A DNA stretch of 64,000 bases from Planococcus citri (GCF_950023065.1 NC_088677.1:19799230-19863229), one strand, 5' to 3'. Positions 20,686 to 31,600 are shown, numbered from the stretch's first letter. Program-made: numbers and translations. The notes: generated from the letters alone by a model not told the origin.

Positions 20686-21633
20686 CTAGTGTGACTCGTT
20701 TCCCGAAAGCGTAGCTACATCATCATCAGACTCTGCTAACAATTCAGCAGTCATTAGGTTAAATGCTGCAGTTGTCGCTTGAGATTCTAATTCCTGAGGG
20801 GTTTCCTTAATTTGAGCAATGGTCTTTTCTATGGTTTCCTCATCGATTAATTGGCCAGCTGGGGGTTTTTCTGATATTGTTTTTATTTCAATTTTGTCCT
20901 CAATTACAGGAATTTCAAAAATACGGTTTCTATCAATCGAGGTACCTACTTGGGTCGAAATATTTTCCTGAGTTTCCATTTTTTCCTCAGTCAAGTCAAT
21001 TTCTTCTTCTTTTTTCAAAGGAATTTCTATCATTTCTATGCTTTCAACGGGTGTTTCAGCCATTGGGATTTTTGCATCTAAGTTGTTTTTGAAGGTCAAG
21101 AAGGTTTGAGTCGAGGCATTTTTGAAAGCTTCCTCAAATGGTGAAAGTTTTTCCGATTTTTCCACCGTCTCAGCACATTGATTCAATTTTTCTTCGAAAG
21201 ATAGGGTTTCATTTTTCGCTTTAGTATCTAAATATCGATTTATTCTTTCGTCGAGAGTCTCAGTGGGTAGATTAGGATGTAATTCTTGAAAATTTTGAGA
21301 TGGTTCTGGAGATAATTGTGCTGCGTCGACATGCTTGTCTGATTTCTCATCAAAAACTTCCGTTTTTTCATCATGAGCGTCAAATCTTTCCAATTTAGGA
21401 GGTTTCTCCTCTAGAGGCTGATCAATTTCTTTTTTGTCTAGATCGCGAATCGTAAATGGTTCAGAATCATCGAACATCTTTCCTATTTCCTCCTCAGTTC
21501 CTTTTTCCAAATCTGTGACCTTAACAAGACCTATATTCGGATTGGTTTGAGGTGAATGAGATGTCAAAATTTCGACTCTGGGTTCAAAAATGGAAGTAGG
21601 CAATTTCGATTCAGGCTTTTCACAAGGATCCAT
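20686..21633 (-). CDS. 315-aa acidic Gag-position protein
   Basis: Minus-strand ORF beginning MDPCEKPESKLPTSIFEPRV, the first long ORF after the 5' LTR and leader, therefore in the gag position. It is very rich in Glu, Lys, Thr and Pro with many predicted helical segments, and lacks a zinc knuckle or a recognisable capsid domain. It ends 47 nt before the protease-containing ORF and in another frame. A nucleocapsid or structural role is inferred from position only. Confidence 0.6.
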   Translation of the reverse strand: MDPCEKPESKLPTSIFEPRVEILTSHSPQTNPNIGLVKVTDLEKGTEEEIGKMFDDSEPFTIRDLDKKEIDQPLEEKPPKLERFDAHDEKTEVFDEKSDKHVDAAQLSPEPSQNFQELHPNLPTETLDERINRYLDTKAKNETLSFEEKLNQCAETVEKSEKLSPFEEAFKNASTQTFLTFKNNLDAKIPMAETPVESIEMIEIPLKKEEEIDLTEEKMETQENISTQVGTSIDRNRIFEIPVIEDKIEIKTISEKPPAGQLIDEETIEKTIAQIKETPQELESQATTAAFNLMTAELLAESDDDVATLSGNESH

Positions 21634-22153
21634 CGCGAATAATATTGACTGAAACGTTGGGTGACGAATTTCTTTCGAGATCCAAGAGGTTTCAATCTAA
21701 TCTGTGCAGTATTACCTTAGAGTAACTGATTGCAGATGGCAGTGGGCTGGATGCCTGGTGGTAGAGTTGAGTAGGTAGCTGTGTCGCTCAAGTAGGTAGC
21801 TAGGTACTTCCAAATAGGTGGCTGGCTACTTGGATTGAGAGCTCCGCGCACTTTGACACTTTTGTCACGAATGATTTTTGTGTACAATGTGTCGGAGTTT
21901 ATATTCATTAGAGGAGTCCAGTTAGGTGCACTGTATTTTTTGAAAAGGTTTTCCCACACTCAAAGATGTGGAAAGAATGACATGTTTATGGGCTTTAAGC
22001 AAAACATAGATTAATAATGTACCTAAATTGTTTTAGTTTTAAGCTAGATTACTCCATATTTCCTAAATTAATTATGTACAGGTGCATATGGTAAAATGGT
22101 TACATCTAAGCATCTCCGAGCATTTGATTTTTGTGAGAAAATGACTATTTAAG

Positions 22154-22205
22154 GTGATAAAACTGTCTCTGTATTCTTGAAGAATATTCATGACAGTTTT
22201 ATCAC
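22154..22205. other. Perfect 14-bp stem-loop in the element leader
   Basis: Arms GTGATAAAACTGTC (22154-22167) and GACAGTTTTATCAC (22192-22205) with a 24-nt loop. It is the strongest hairpin seen in the leader. Confidence 0.6.
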
Positions 22206-25200
22206 TTTGATAATGAGGCACACGAATTGTTACATTGACATTTTTATCACTAGTATAAAAAGTCAAAATAATTGGTGATATTTTTCGTTGCCTAGCAATT
22301 TGTTGACAGTTTTATGACCCTAATTGGCGCACCTGATTTTAGTTTAAGTGGTTTTGTGGCGAGCCTTTCTATATTAACATATTTTAAGGGTAGCACACGT
22401 CTGTTTGCGTGTGGGAATCTGTATACTTTGAAAAATACAAGAATTACAAAATGTATTGTGACATATTTATTAGTTTTATTAGAGGTACGCGATGTTTATT
22501 TAATTGAATTGTTAAATACAGTAGCCGAATAGTTTATTGACAATTACTGTCATCGAAAAAGGCGCATTTCTATTAATTTGGAAATTAGGATACTTTGATT
22601 AGGTGGTTGTTTTACAAACATAAGCATAGCACATACTCGTGTGTATTTATATGATGTGGGTTTTGAAACGGAAATTGGAGGTGATAAATATGTCAAAGTA
22701 TTTTCTATTTAATCGAAACGAGGTTTTGAGTGACGTTTTTTATTGTTTTAATCTAATTAATTCGGGTGCCTATTTAACATACACAAGATGTGCTTAAGCA
22801 GTAGCTAGGTGCATAATGTGTACATGTTTTAGATTGACAGAAATATTTATTACTTCCTAAGCACGCGAGTCTTTTTATACTGAAAATAGATTTTAATTGA
22901 TTGGTTCCCATGAGCTCTATAGCTTTGTTCTCACGAAAAGGATACAGGATTTTGGAATGTGGTTTGTATAAGTATTCGAAACGAAAACGAGAGTATTTAT
23001 ATGGGATAGAAATGGATAGTTTTGAATGTGTATTTTTCGAGATGAGATCTGTATAGAGAAGAGAACATTGTTAGGGTGAATTTTAAGCTAGAGAAATTTT
23101 GAAAAGAGGGTTAAACTTGGTTTTTTGGGAACTATCTAGATTTGGTGATTCTTTTCTGGTACACTGTGTGTATTTACCAGCAAACATTTCGAGTCTGAGT
23201 TTCGTATTTTTTGCTTTACGAAGCTCTCAACCCCAAAGCATTGTCTGGTGTTTGCACAGTGTACAAAAAATGAATTTGTAAGACATAGAATTTTGTATGA
23301 AGGATCCTATGTATTGTTTTGGTACATAGGGGGTGTTATGAAATGCTTATTTGAACTTTTGAAAAAAGTGAGAAATTTTAAATGATCGAACCTATTGATT
23401 TATATGGGGTTTATTTTCTCTCCACTGAGCATACCCTAGAGTATTTCAGTGAGCGGAAAAGACCATGCTTTTGGAAAATATAATTTTTGTACTGGCCTAT
23501 TTTTCACTCAGTGGGTGTTATGGCATTTTTACTATAATCTAGATCCCTTTTGCACTTCAGATTGGCACTTTTTCTTATTCATATGTAGTCAAATTCATTA
23601 CGTAATCTGACGAATACGGAAAAATGTGTCGTCTGTATAAGCACAAGTAGGGTTCAGATTTCCATATTTTCGAGTGTTTAAACTCCTAAAATATGTGATA
23701 GTTTGGTTGTTTTCATCAGTTCGTTGGTAATGAACTGAACCAACCCTCAATGCTATATCATCCACTAAGCAAATTGTTGGTCAGTAGATTAAGACCATTT
23801 GCCCCCTGTCCCCCTGAATTTCTTCAAAGGGATACAGGACAAATATGCTCATTTTATATTTCCAAAAGGCTAATTTACGAGTTTAGGATCTTATTTTAAC
23901 AGTTTAGTTCTATTGTATAGTGATCCGAAATTCTTTGGAACGAAATTGTGAACTTAAAAGTTTTGAAAAATTAGGGGTAGTTTTTAAGAATTTTTATATT
24001 GGGGATTTTGTTGTACATAGACTGAACTTAGAATCGTCTGTGGACATGTTTATCTTTAAATTTTCACCCTTAGGGGTATTTTTAGCTCATTAAATGAGGT
24101 TTATTTGGTTCGGAGACGAATTCTTTTGTTTGCCAAAAAATGGGTTATTTATATTAAGAGATTTCAAGGATATGCTGGGACAGATGAACTTGAATTGCAT
24201 ACTCTTGATGTTTATTAATTTTTGTTATTTTTAAGATTTTTGAAATTAAAGCTTTTCGAAAATATGCTGGGACCTATAAGGGTTGCACATTTCCGATTTT
24301 TATGGAAAAAGGAATGTTTTACAGCTCTAAAAGTATGCCAGGATATCAGATTTCGAAGATGTGTGGCATGTATGACTTTTTCAAGAGAGGTTCATCCACG
24401 TTAGGCGCCAGACTAAGTGATTAGTCAATTTTGACATGCCACATATCTTGGATAATCGTATCTAAATTTTATATACTTTTGGATTATTTAAGGGATGTTT
24501 TATTGGTTTGAAAGTATGCTAGGGCATATGAAATTTTGGGAACTTTGCATACTTTCGTGTTTATTAGAAAAGCATTTTATGATTTAGAGCATAACATCCA
24601 TGATTTTTAACATATGAAAGGTTTTTACATGCATTTTAGTGGGCTTTTTTAGTGAAAAATAGTTCGATTACATTACGTTCTAAAATTATTCTCGGATCTA
24701 ATTTAAGCTATTTTTACCTGAATTTTGATAAAAATGGATATTTATTGAGTTTTTTATTGAATACTATTATTTTTACTTAGCAAGGTTGTATAGTTTTTGC
24801 CCCTATTCGCCCTATGAACTATTCTAGGATTCAAGGATTATACAATTTGGGTTACCTCCGAGTCAAACAACCTGTATTTTTATATGGTATATGGGACATA
24901 CGATATTGGTTAAAAAAAAAAAATAAACTACCTGCTATTTAGCCCAGAGGTGTAAGAAAATGTACTAGGGGGTAGTTTTTATGCATTATTGACTAGTTAG
25001 TAAAAAAAATCACAAATCGATGGATTTCAACTCGTCACTAATTTTTTTTGCTTTTAAAGACAATTTAATTCACTTTTGAGTCAAATGGATTGCATATTCT
25101 GCCTTTTCATGGTGTTATTACGAAAATTCATTATGCAAGCATCTCAGTCAAAAGGGATGAAATTTGAAGTTTTCAACAAGAAACAGGAAATTAATCTGTA

Positions 25201-25531
25201 TCATACTGTACTATTATTGAGTATGGCTCGCTATGTCATAGTTTTCGAATTTGTCACATTACAGTTAAAAAAAAAATTATCAAGAGATCTAGAATTTTTG
25301 ATATTAGTTATTTTACATTATGGATTATTTACGAGTACTTTAGCGAGTTTAATTATGTTTTTAGAATAATTTTTTGACTCGAATTGTGTTCTTGAAGAGA
25401 ACCATTTGAAATTCGAGTTCAATGAAATTTGAAAAAATTAAAAATTTGAAAATTTTGAAAAAATTTCTAAGTTTTAAGGGTGAGTTTTTTAGTAAGTCGG
25501 AATGAAAATTTTGTAATTTTCATTAGAATTA

Positions 25532-25549
25532 CGCGAAAATTGGGCGCCA
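25532..25549 (-). other. Primer-binding-site-like sequence
   Basis: Starting three bases inside the upstream LTR, the minus strand reads TGGCGCCCAATTTTCGCG. TGGCGCC is complementary to tRNA 3' ends of the form GGCGCCA. The first ten bases match primer-binding sites known from gypsy-type elements; the rest does not obviously match a tRNA-Lys. Confidence 0.6.
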
Positions 25550-25552
25550 ATA

Positions 25553-26635
25553 TGATATAGTTAATTCTAGCATGACTATGGATAGAAATATTATGAGAAA
25601 TATTACTGAGGTGAGAAGGCCAAGTATCACTACATAGGTAGTTATATTTTCCCTATACCAGGCTAGCTTATGTGAGTCGGAGAGCGATTAGAAGTCATAC
25701 CAAGTTTACTATATGCACAAAAATCTGTCTCTAACAATAAGTTCGCGAGTCGATATAGCGTGACAATGATTTATTGTTATCTACAGATTGAGGAATATAA
25801 AATAAACTAAATTATTTTATATTGTTGTTGATTAAAATAGGGTTGACATATACATGAAAAATCATAAATATACCCTAACTTTGCCTACCTATGGATACAT
25901 AATAACCGCAAGTAGGGGTGGTTTGTACAAATTAATTGATTATGATAACTTACTTATCAGGTTCACGAACTGTCCATTTTTCCTGCCTCTTCGGTATGTC
26001 CCTAATACTAGACATGGTCGGCAGGGGTTGGTTGGGTTTCAGAGGGTGCTTATCCAGACGAGAAACATGGTCAATGCCCGGGAAGATTGACCCATGTCCT
26101 AAATGTACGCGACGAAATAGTATACTTATTTCCTACACGCGATAAATACGAATTAACCCCTATAGAAGGGGGCGACATCGGTAAAAGAGGGGAGAGACAT
26201 CCTCAAAAGGGCGTCTCATCAGCCTATAACATCTGATAGATTTCATAAATACGAAGTACACGTTATGGTCGAGCACCAGCGAGCTGCAGATACCTATGCT
26301 ACGATCATCTGTCGAGATGTATTTCTTATGCAGATTAGCCTAACTACATCTTGCCGAGCAAGTTGTTGATGCGACTAAGTGCATCTCATTAAGAAGTGCA
26401 ACCAAGTACAACTTCTCCGAAAAATGACAAAATACAACTGGTTCGGCTCGTGGGCGCGTTGCATTATATATGCATCGCGCTTGGCGCCTTTTTCTTATTT
26501 TAATCAAAGTCACCTCTAGAAGTTAACACGTTCCCATCACTTACGTTTTCGTATAATAGGCATTCGTTGAATGCCTACTTACTAGTTATTCGGTGAATAA
26601 CTGGTTACGTAGTTGGGCCATATCTCACCATATCA
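25553..26635 (-). repeat. LTR (5' LTR of the minus-strand element)
   Basis: Identical to 5781-6863 as far as read, with TGATAT/ATATCA ends. It directly abuts the primer-binding-site-like sequence on its internal side and the host intron (TAGTTATTATTATATC) on the other. Confidence 0.88.
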
Positions 26636-26728
26636 TAGTTATTATTATATCATTTTTTTTTACAGGACCAAAGAATTTAGTGGAGGATCCTCAACTGAAT
26701 TAATTTGATCGATTTTAACAATAAAAAC

Positions 26729-26842
26729 ATGCCAGTGACGATCTTTAGAAACGATGTAGGTACCTCTACTAAACCTATCGTCATTCAATTCAATACAATA
26801 CATCAATTCGAGAAAATTACATCGCCGTATTCGCTGTTAAAA
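26729..26842 (+). CDS. Coding exon of small host gene
   Basis: ATG at 26729, 38 codons beginning MPVTIFRNDVGTSTKPIVIQ, ending in phase 0 at a donor (GTGAGT, 26843). The next acceptor (TTTCAATAG, ending 27151) would reach a stop after eight codons in this phase, so either the intron is misread or the downstream ORF is used separately. The first coding exon found downstream of the giant element. Confidence 0.4.
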
Positions 26843-27178
26843 GTGAGTTTGAAATTCCTATTCGTCAGTGCTATCGAATGTGAACCGGTAATTTTGGCTC
26901 AGTATTTTGATTTAAATTTCGCTTTGAAATTTCGTAATCATAAGAAAGTAGGTATTTAGCACATACCTACCTATTATCAATCCAAATTTCCATTTCAAAA
27001 TTAGTCATTTTCAAAAGTCTGTTCCAAAATTGATTTTTGGCCATTTTTTTATGCGTCAAGAAATTGATAATGGAAGCTATCAAGCTTTCGATTGTATTAA
27101 TATCTAATAACTAATCATTTTTCGAACATCGGGTTTATTTCCTTTCAATAGAAAATATGTCGAATATATTTGAAATGA

Positions 27179-27397
27179 ATGGCAAAATTCATATCCTTGC
27201 AAACACTCCATGTATGTACTGTCCTACCCACAACGGACGAACGAAAAACGTACTTGAAAGGAGTAATGGAGAAGAAGGTTATTATAATTCGCTACGGCAT
27301 AATCGAAGAAAAATGGGTACGACCAGCGGAATATGAAGCCCTAATGGGTGCTCACGACACGTTTGGACGTGAAATTAATAAAATCTTAAATAAATAG
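27179..27397 (+). CDS. KW-signature small protein exon
   Basis: The frame ends at TAG 27395-27397. The conserved part is KKVIIIRYGIIEEKWVRPAE followed by YEALMG, matching the strand + K-W-V-x-P-x-E pattern of the 29.2-kb gene (MEIKWVPPHEI). It ends basic (INKILNK). A second frame is also open across 27157-27330, so the exact exon is uncertain, but the family match favours this one. Unknown function. Confidence 0.42.
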   Translation: MAKFISLQTLHVCTVLPTTDERKTYLKGVMEKKVIIIRYGIIEEKWVRPAEYEALMGAHDTFGREINKILNK

Positions 27398-27937
27398 CGA
27401 TTATATAGTCGATAGTATAGATAGCTACGACTTAATTAAAAAGCATAATATTTTTTCACAAGTTGTGATTGTTATTCGATTAATTCGCCGTCTCAACTTC
27501 AAATGATCATCATCATGGCGTAAGTAAAAATCATAAAGACTTACATATTAAGGTCTAAGATTATTCTCTATCACTAAGTTAAATACCTTACAGTATTAAA
27601 TAAGACCCGCAAGATGTAATTTAGAGTGAGTACAACAAAACTCCTCGGAATAAATTCATCGAATTCATCAGCGTGAGAGGTATTGCAAATGACATCGAAA
27701 TTACCGATGGAAATAATTACCATTTTCTTCGGTAATTGGATCATGTATCCCCTTCGTTTCTCTAGGATAGGCAAAATTATCAACTTTAGAAAACTCTTTT
27801 CTGCCTACTGCTCTAAAGAGGCAGATTCGAAAAAGATAATTTTCGTTATTTTTTTTTTTTATAATTATGTATCGAGTATGCCTCAACTCTGAAATACGTA
27901 TACCTTCTCTAAGTACCCACGAGAGCAGTGTTTACTA

Positions 27938-27965
27938 CAGTCAGTCAGTCAGTCAGTCAGTCAGT
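27938..27965 (+). repeat. (CAGT)7 microsatellite
   Basis: Uninterrupted CAGT repeats of 28 bp. Confidence 0.95.
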
Positions 27966-28671
27966 GTGACTTGATAAAAAAACTATAAAATCAAAATAAA
28001 ACTAAAGTAAAAGACATAGTCAATCCAAACGTTAGCTGAGTGAAAAACGATGCTGCACAGTCCTGCATCGTTTATGATTGAAAATCACGTTTTTAAAATG
28101 AAATACTTCAAGGGGCTACTAATTATTATTAGTATTTTCTAGTCTTTGGTTTTCTATTGTGTCGCTTTGTTCTAATAGTAATTTTCACTGTTTTAGTTAG
28201 GTAGATTTATGTTTTTACGGTTTAAATTGATTAATTTATAATAATTTATTAAACTTGACAATTTTATTCAATTTTTACAGTCAGATTTTTAGGTATGATT
28301 TTAATTGGATTAATAAATTCTTTAGATTTTACATTTTCGTGTCAGTACATCGAAATGTTATTCGCAAATTTGATCGATCGAGGCGAAAAAATTTTTTATT
28401 CGAAGAAAAGTCACCGCAAGGTAATTCGTGCTCGGATACCTTATTCACCATCTACGATCAGCGTAACCTATCATCTTATTATTTTCTTTTTGTTTTGTTC
28501 GTGAATTATGATTATCTTATTGTTACTCCTATCCCAATTGCATACCTTTTTCTTTTTGTTCCTAAACGTTAATTCCTACTTCAAGTTTACGCTTTTGATT
28601 TTTTACTTTTATATCAATTATTATGCTTTCGATTACGTAATGGTGATGAAGAAACGCCTTACGAATATTAT

Positions 28672-28917
28672 TTGTTTCGAAGCTGCCGAAGCGTAAACAG
28701 CTATGCTGATCTGAAACCCATCCAAATCGAGACAATTTCTATACCAACCGCAATCGGCGAATTTCAAACCGAAACAATCATTTTAGAGAAGAGTCTGCAC
28801 GAAGCAAATGTACGTATTGATCAACAACGCGAATCCCTACGAAAGTACGATGCGGAAGTATCCAAGTTGCAAAGCAACGCTGAAAGTATCAACTTCATTT
28901 ATTCATTTGTTCAATTA
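28672..28917 (+). CDS. Coiled-coil-like exon, 3' part duplicated at 63.8 kb
   Basis: The open frame extends upstream (about 28590) and ends at TAA 28915-28917. The last half is a charged helix (IDQQRESLRKYDAEVSKLQS), heptad-like. The segment 28814-28979, containing this helix, the stop codon and 60 bp of 3' flank, recurs at 63821-63990 with about 95% identity, so the exon is part of a dispersed sequence. The segment upstream (28107-28360) is also repeated at 42900-43100. Start not determined. Confidence 0.4.
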
Positions 28918-28979
28918 TAATGACGTTCTGATTAACAAGAACTTTTTTTTGTACCTTGTAAACTTGAATGTGGTACGAT
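28814..28979 (+). repeat. Dispersed repeat, copy A
   Basis: About 165 bp also present at 63821-63990. The second copy carries a small TAGG insertion (AAAGTAGGTACG versus AAAGTACG) that breaks the reading frame. Confidence 0.88.
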
Positions 28980-29173
28980 AATCTAGTGACGAACTCCACA
29001 ATTTTTATTTATTATTTTAGAATTGTAAATGGGAAGTCACTACACTATCACTATAGTTAGCACTACACGACAATCAAATTTATTGTTAATCGGTTCGAAT
29101 TTTTAGAAAAACTTTTGCATTGAAATATACTAATATTCCAATATACAACACCCTTACCTATAGGGAATGTACG

Positions 29174-29497
29174 ATGTTGCCTAATTCAAATTATATTATT
29201 CTAGATAATGAACAGTCGCCGATATTAGAGCAACCGATTACCATCACCCCGGTAGACTGGAAAGATGAGAGGCACCCTGACCATAAAGCTTTCATATTAA
29301 CAACAGCGACAGCAATGGAAATAAAATGGGTCCCGCCACATGAAATTCAAAAAACCGAAGATTTCCTAAGATTGTCCGTTAACCCTCAGAATACGGCGGA
29401 AATGGAAACAGACAACGCCTCCAATTTATCGCAAAAAACGGTAATACCGCAATTACGAATCAATCAGAAAGAATATGTAACACGGAATGCCAGCTAG
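29174..29497 (+). CDS. 107-aa KW-signature protein
   Basis: ATG at 29174 (MLPNSNYIILDNEQSPILEQ) to TAG at 29495-29497. Core: HKAFILTTATAMEIKWVPPH followed by EIQ, the clearest example of the window's strand + K-W-[VI]-x-x-x-E signature. A Ser/Asn/Thr-rich acidic tail with METD follows. Hemipteran genomes contain large families of proteins with a short N-terminal 'VVxxx..W' strand region; this one could be related, but no domain can be named from sequence alone. Single exon as drawn. Confidence 0.5.
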   Translation: MLPNSNYIILDNEQSPILEQPITITPVDWKDERHPDHKAFILTTATAMEIKWVPPHEIQKTEDFLRLSVNPQNTAEMETDNASNLSQKTVIPQLRINQKEYVTRNAS

Positions 29498-29586
29498 TAT
29501 ACCGTTGGGATGGATACAGACTCGACCCCTACCACAAGCATACTTCGGCGTCCATTTTCAACTTGGTCGCTAGAATTTTTATGTCT

Positions 29587-29700
29587 TAAAGGTGGGGACA
29601 TTTGTTTCAATTCCCTGTTTTCATCTGTAAAAATCAAGACGAAGCATTTCAAATCGTCAGCCACGAATCATTCTGTGCAACGACGAGCTTCGATCCAGAG
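29587..29700 (+). CDS. Short exon with good donor
   Basis: Frame FQFPVFICKNQDEAFQIVSH then ESFCATTSFDPE, ending in phase 0 at a GTAAGC donor (29701). It could be an upstream exon of the RING gene that follows, but the only acceptor seen (TTTTACGTAG, about 29806) does not preserve the RING frame in this phase. Confidence 0.3.
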
Positions 29701-29853
29701 GTAAGCATTCAACTGCCTTTATACCCGATTTTCGCGTTCAGAATTTATTTTCCTTCATACATACATGTGTTTTTGAACAGCTCTATTGTTTTCTCTATTT
29801 TACGTAGATTAACAATATCCAAACTTGCTAATTTTACCGCATCTCGTGTTACG

Positions 29854-30180
29854 ATGTCTTATAGGGAAATCCTATGTGAAAGTTGCAGCCAGACCCTGGC
29901 ACTCCCAGGCCCTGGTGCTCCACCAATCCGTGACTATATTGATCTGACAATATGTCACCATTTATTTCATCACAGCTGCATCTTTGACAGATATCAAACG
30001 TCAACGCAGATTGATGAAAATAATTGCAGAATAATTCAGTGCCCGAGTGAGAATTGCAATCGTACTCTCACGAGTGACAATTTCTATCGCATTAATCACC
30101 GCACTCGTTTATTCCGCGTCCAAACGATCGTAGATGCGCATATCGCGCAATTATCAAGTCAAATCACAGGCTCAGCGTGA
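29854..30180 (+). CDS. 108-aa RING-type protein with C-x4-C last knuckle
   Basis: ATG 29854 to TGA 30178-30180. Zinc ligands: CESC (C-x2-C), then C-x-H-x2-H-x2-C in CHHLFHHSC, then CPSENC (C-x4-C). The order and the unusual final spacing match the RING of the 877-aa element protein (CVSHGC), the 44-kb protein (CQHRNC) and the 54.9-kb fragment (CQNRNC). All eight ligands are present here, so zinc binding is plausible and E3 ligase activity possible. A short Arg/Ile-rich tail follows. The frame is also open 5' to 29602. Confidence 0.58.
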   Translation: MSYREILCESCSQTLALPGPGAPPIRDYIDLTICHHLFHHSCIFDRYQTSTQIDENNCRIIQCPSENCNRTLTSDNFYRINHRTRLFRVQTIVDAHIAQLSSQITGSA

Positions 30181-30686
30181 TTATCTATACTTTGCAATAG
30201 GCTTTATGAGAAAGATGATGAAAGATCAATCTATGAAGTGGGAGGTTATACTTGCAGTTGAGAACGCATATTTTTGATAATATTATACAAAATTAGTTTA
30301 TTCATTTGGATGCTGCAAAAAACCTAAAACTCAAATTCAAATCTTTTCTATCTTTTTCACATTATATGATTTCTTTCTCGGACAACTTCCAACTCATTTT
30401 CGAGTTTCTTGATACCAGCTTCAATCTCAAATTTGCATAAGGCAGATGTAAAAACTCAAACTCCAAAACGAAAACGAAGGAGGCACTCTCAGAGCAAACT
30501 TCAGATCTGAAATTACAGACCGAGAATTTTCGTGAGAGAAAACTCACACTGTATAGCATTTCATAAAGTACCTACGTGTATCCTTTTAACTAACTGTATC
30601 AAAAAGCTTCAAATTATAGTTTAATTATTTTAATAATCAATTTTAATAAACGAAATAATATGTTACCAATTAATGTAATTTTACAG

Positions 30687-31173
30687 AATCCAACAGGGAG
30701 ATTTCGAATTCGGTGATATCACGCGTCAAAAGTTCGAACGCAAGTTAAACGCAGTTTGGGAGCCATTCGAGGGATATGTTAGGGAATTGAAGAAGGATGC
30801 GGCTGCCCGTAATTTTATATTTTTAAAAGAATTAAATATAAAAAGCATAATTTTTTTTTAGATTTTTAAAATTTTTCAACATTTAAACAACTTGCTACAG
30901 CGGCAAATCTAATCAAAAATATTATTATTCTCAGTGTAACACAAATCTTCGAAAATCGATACATCAATTTGCGAGCGAATTATAGTATCATTTTATCTTG
31001 CAGATGTTCCATTCGAAGCAGCGAATATCATCCAGGCGACTACTCGAAGGTTTTCATCAGTCGCGAAACTAACGTCTTTCTTGATCCAATCTTATAACTC
31101 GGTCGCAGCTAAGATCGGGAAAGGAAAACGCGTCTTCAGGAGGACCCAAAAATCGACAAAAAACCAAAACTAG
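30687..31173 (+). CDS. Two C-terminal exons of an unknown basic protein
   Basis: Exon 30687-30808 follows the acceptor TTTTACAG and ends at a GTAATT donor. Exon 31004-31173 follows TTTATCTTGCAG and ends at TAG. The junction (C / AT, phase 1) keeps the frame open and gives about 97 residues, starting IQQGDFEFGDITRQKFERKL. The first part is helical and charged; the end is strongly basic (KIGKGKRVFRRTQKSTKNQN), suggesting nucleic-acid binding or nuclear localisation. The upstream exon is not identified; the RING gene at 29854-30180 is the nearest candidate. No family recognised. Confidence 0.48.
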
Positions 31174-31191
31174 AACTAAACCGAATCGAAT

Positions 31192-31600
31192 ATGACTCAA
31201 GACTACGAGGAAGAGCCATACTCTCCGTTTTTCGACATGCTAATGGATGCTTACAAAGAGGAACCTCAGCCCAGTTACGATACTTTTCCGAGTAAGTAGA
31301 CACACCACCATCTTCATGTAGGTAGGTATTGAGTGATATTTATTGGGCTATAAAACATTTTCAGATGGAATGTTGGAGGTGAGCAATAACCAGTATGCGA
31401 GATACCTGCGAGCCGGGCAAGGGCAGCAAGTTCAATGGCCTGCAGACAGACAACAAGTAGCGCACGAGCGTAACTTGACTCACTTGTGGGATGAGTATGG
31501 CAGGGGCGTTAGAACTGCCGAAGAACTGCTCCGATTTTTAGGCCACCATGCACCTGACGTAGAAGTGCCAGAGGCAGATGCGGCGAGGGATAACGCGTGA
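31192..31600 (+). CDS. 111-aa two-exon acidic protein
   Basis: Exon 1: 31192-31291, from ATG to a GTAAGT donor. Exon 2: 31365-31600, after the TTTTCAG acceptor, to TGA. The phase-1 junction creates an Asn codon and preserves the frame. The protein starts MTQDYEEEPYSPFFDMLMDA and has a hydrophilic helical C-terminus ending in an acidic Ala/Asp/Glu tail. The start lies 19 bp after the stop of the preceding gene, so the two could be one dicistronic or alternatively spliced locus. Function unknown; GC content and splice signals support coding. Confidence 0.5.

Larger units (their letters stand above)
21634..25552 (-). other. Long (3.9 kb) non-coding leader of the element
   Basis: Lies between the primer-binding site and the first ORF on the minus strand. 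No credible coding. It has many T-rich and TATGCTAGGG/ATATGCTGGGA-like scattered motifs (24170-24540) and a perfect 14-bp stem-loop (GTGATAAAACTGTC at 22154, GACAGTTTTATCAC at 22192). A structured leader would fit RNA packaging, but that is inference. Confidence 0.45.
5781..26635 (-). mobile_element. Giant (20.9 kb) LTR element lacking recognisable RT/integrase
   Basis: Two direct repeats (5781-6863 and 25553-26635) appear identical over 1,083 bp. Each begins TGATAT and ends ATATCA, the short inverted ends expected of LTRs. Read on the minus strand, the upstream LTR is followed after three bases by TGGCGCCCAATTTTCGCG (25549 downward). Its TGGCGCCCAA start is typical of tRNA primer-binding sites in Ty3/gypsy elements. 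The other LTR is preceded by purine-rich DNA. All substantial internal ORFs are also on the minus strand: acidic 315 aa, SGNH-like plus retropepsin-like 705 aa, an SGNH-like fragment, a broken 180-aa protein, and RING plus SGNH-like 877 aa. I found no reverse transcriptase, RNase H or integrase motifs. Flanking 5-mers (AAAGT, TAGTT) are not a clean target-site duplication. LTR identity implies recent insertion or gene conversion. Probably a non-autonomous element moved in trans. Confidence 0.75.
5365..27397 (+). other. Small host gene whose intron holds the giant LTR element
   Basis: An acceptor (TTGCAG, ending about 5364) starts an exon that ends at 5459 before the donor GTGAGT (5460). Across the LTR element, a T-rich acceptor (TTTTTTTTACAG, ending 26665) starts the next exon. 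The join AGC-G / GA-CCA keeps the small frame from ATG 5432 open for 21 codons to TAA at 26701-26703. The main ORF starts at ATG 26729, so the first small frame would act as an upstream ORF. The intron would be about 21.2 kb, of which 20.9 kb is the element; the original intron was about 350 bp. The structure is inferred from splice signals only. Confidence 0.4.

Noticed and set aside
5776..26640. Clean 5-bp target-site duplication for the giant LTR element
   Set aside because: Flanks read AAAGT and TAGTT; similarity is too low to claim. Element integrity rests on the LTRs and internal signals instead.
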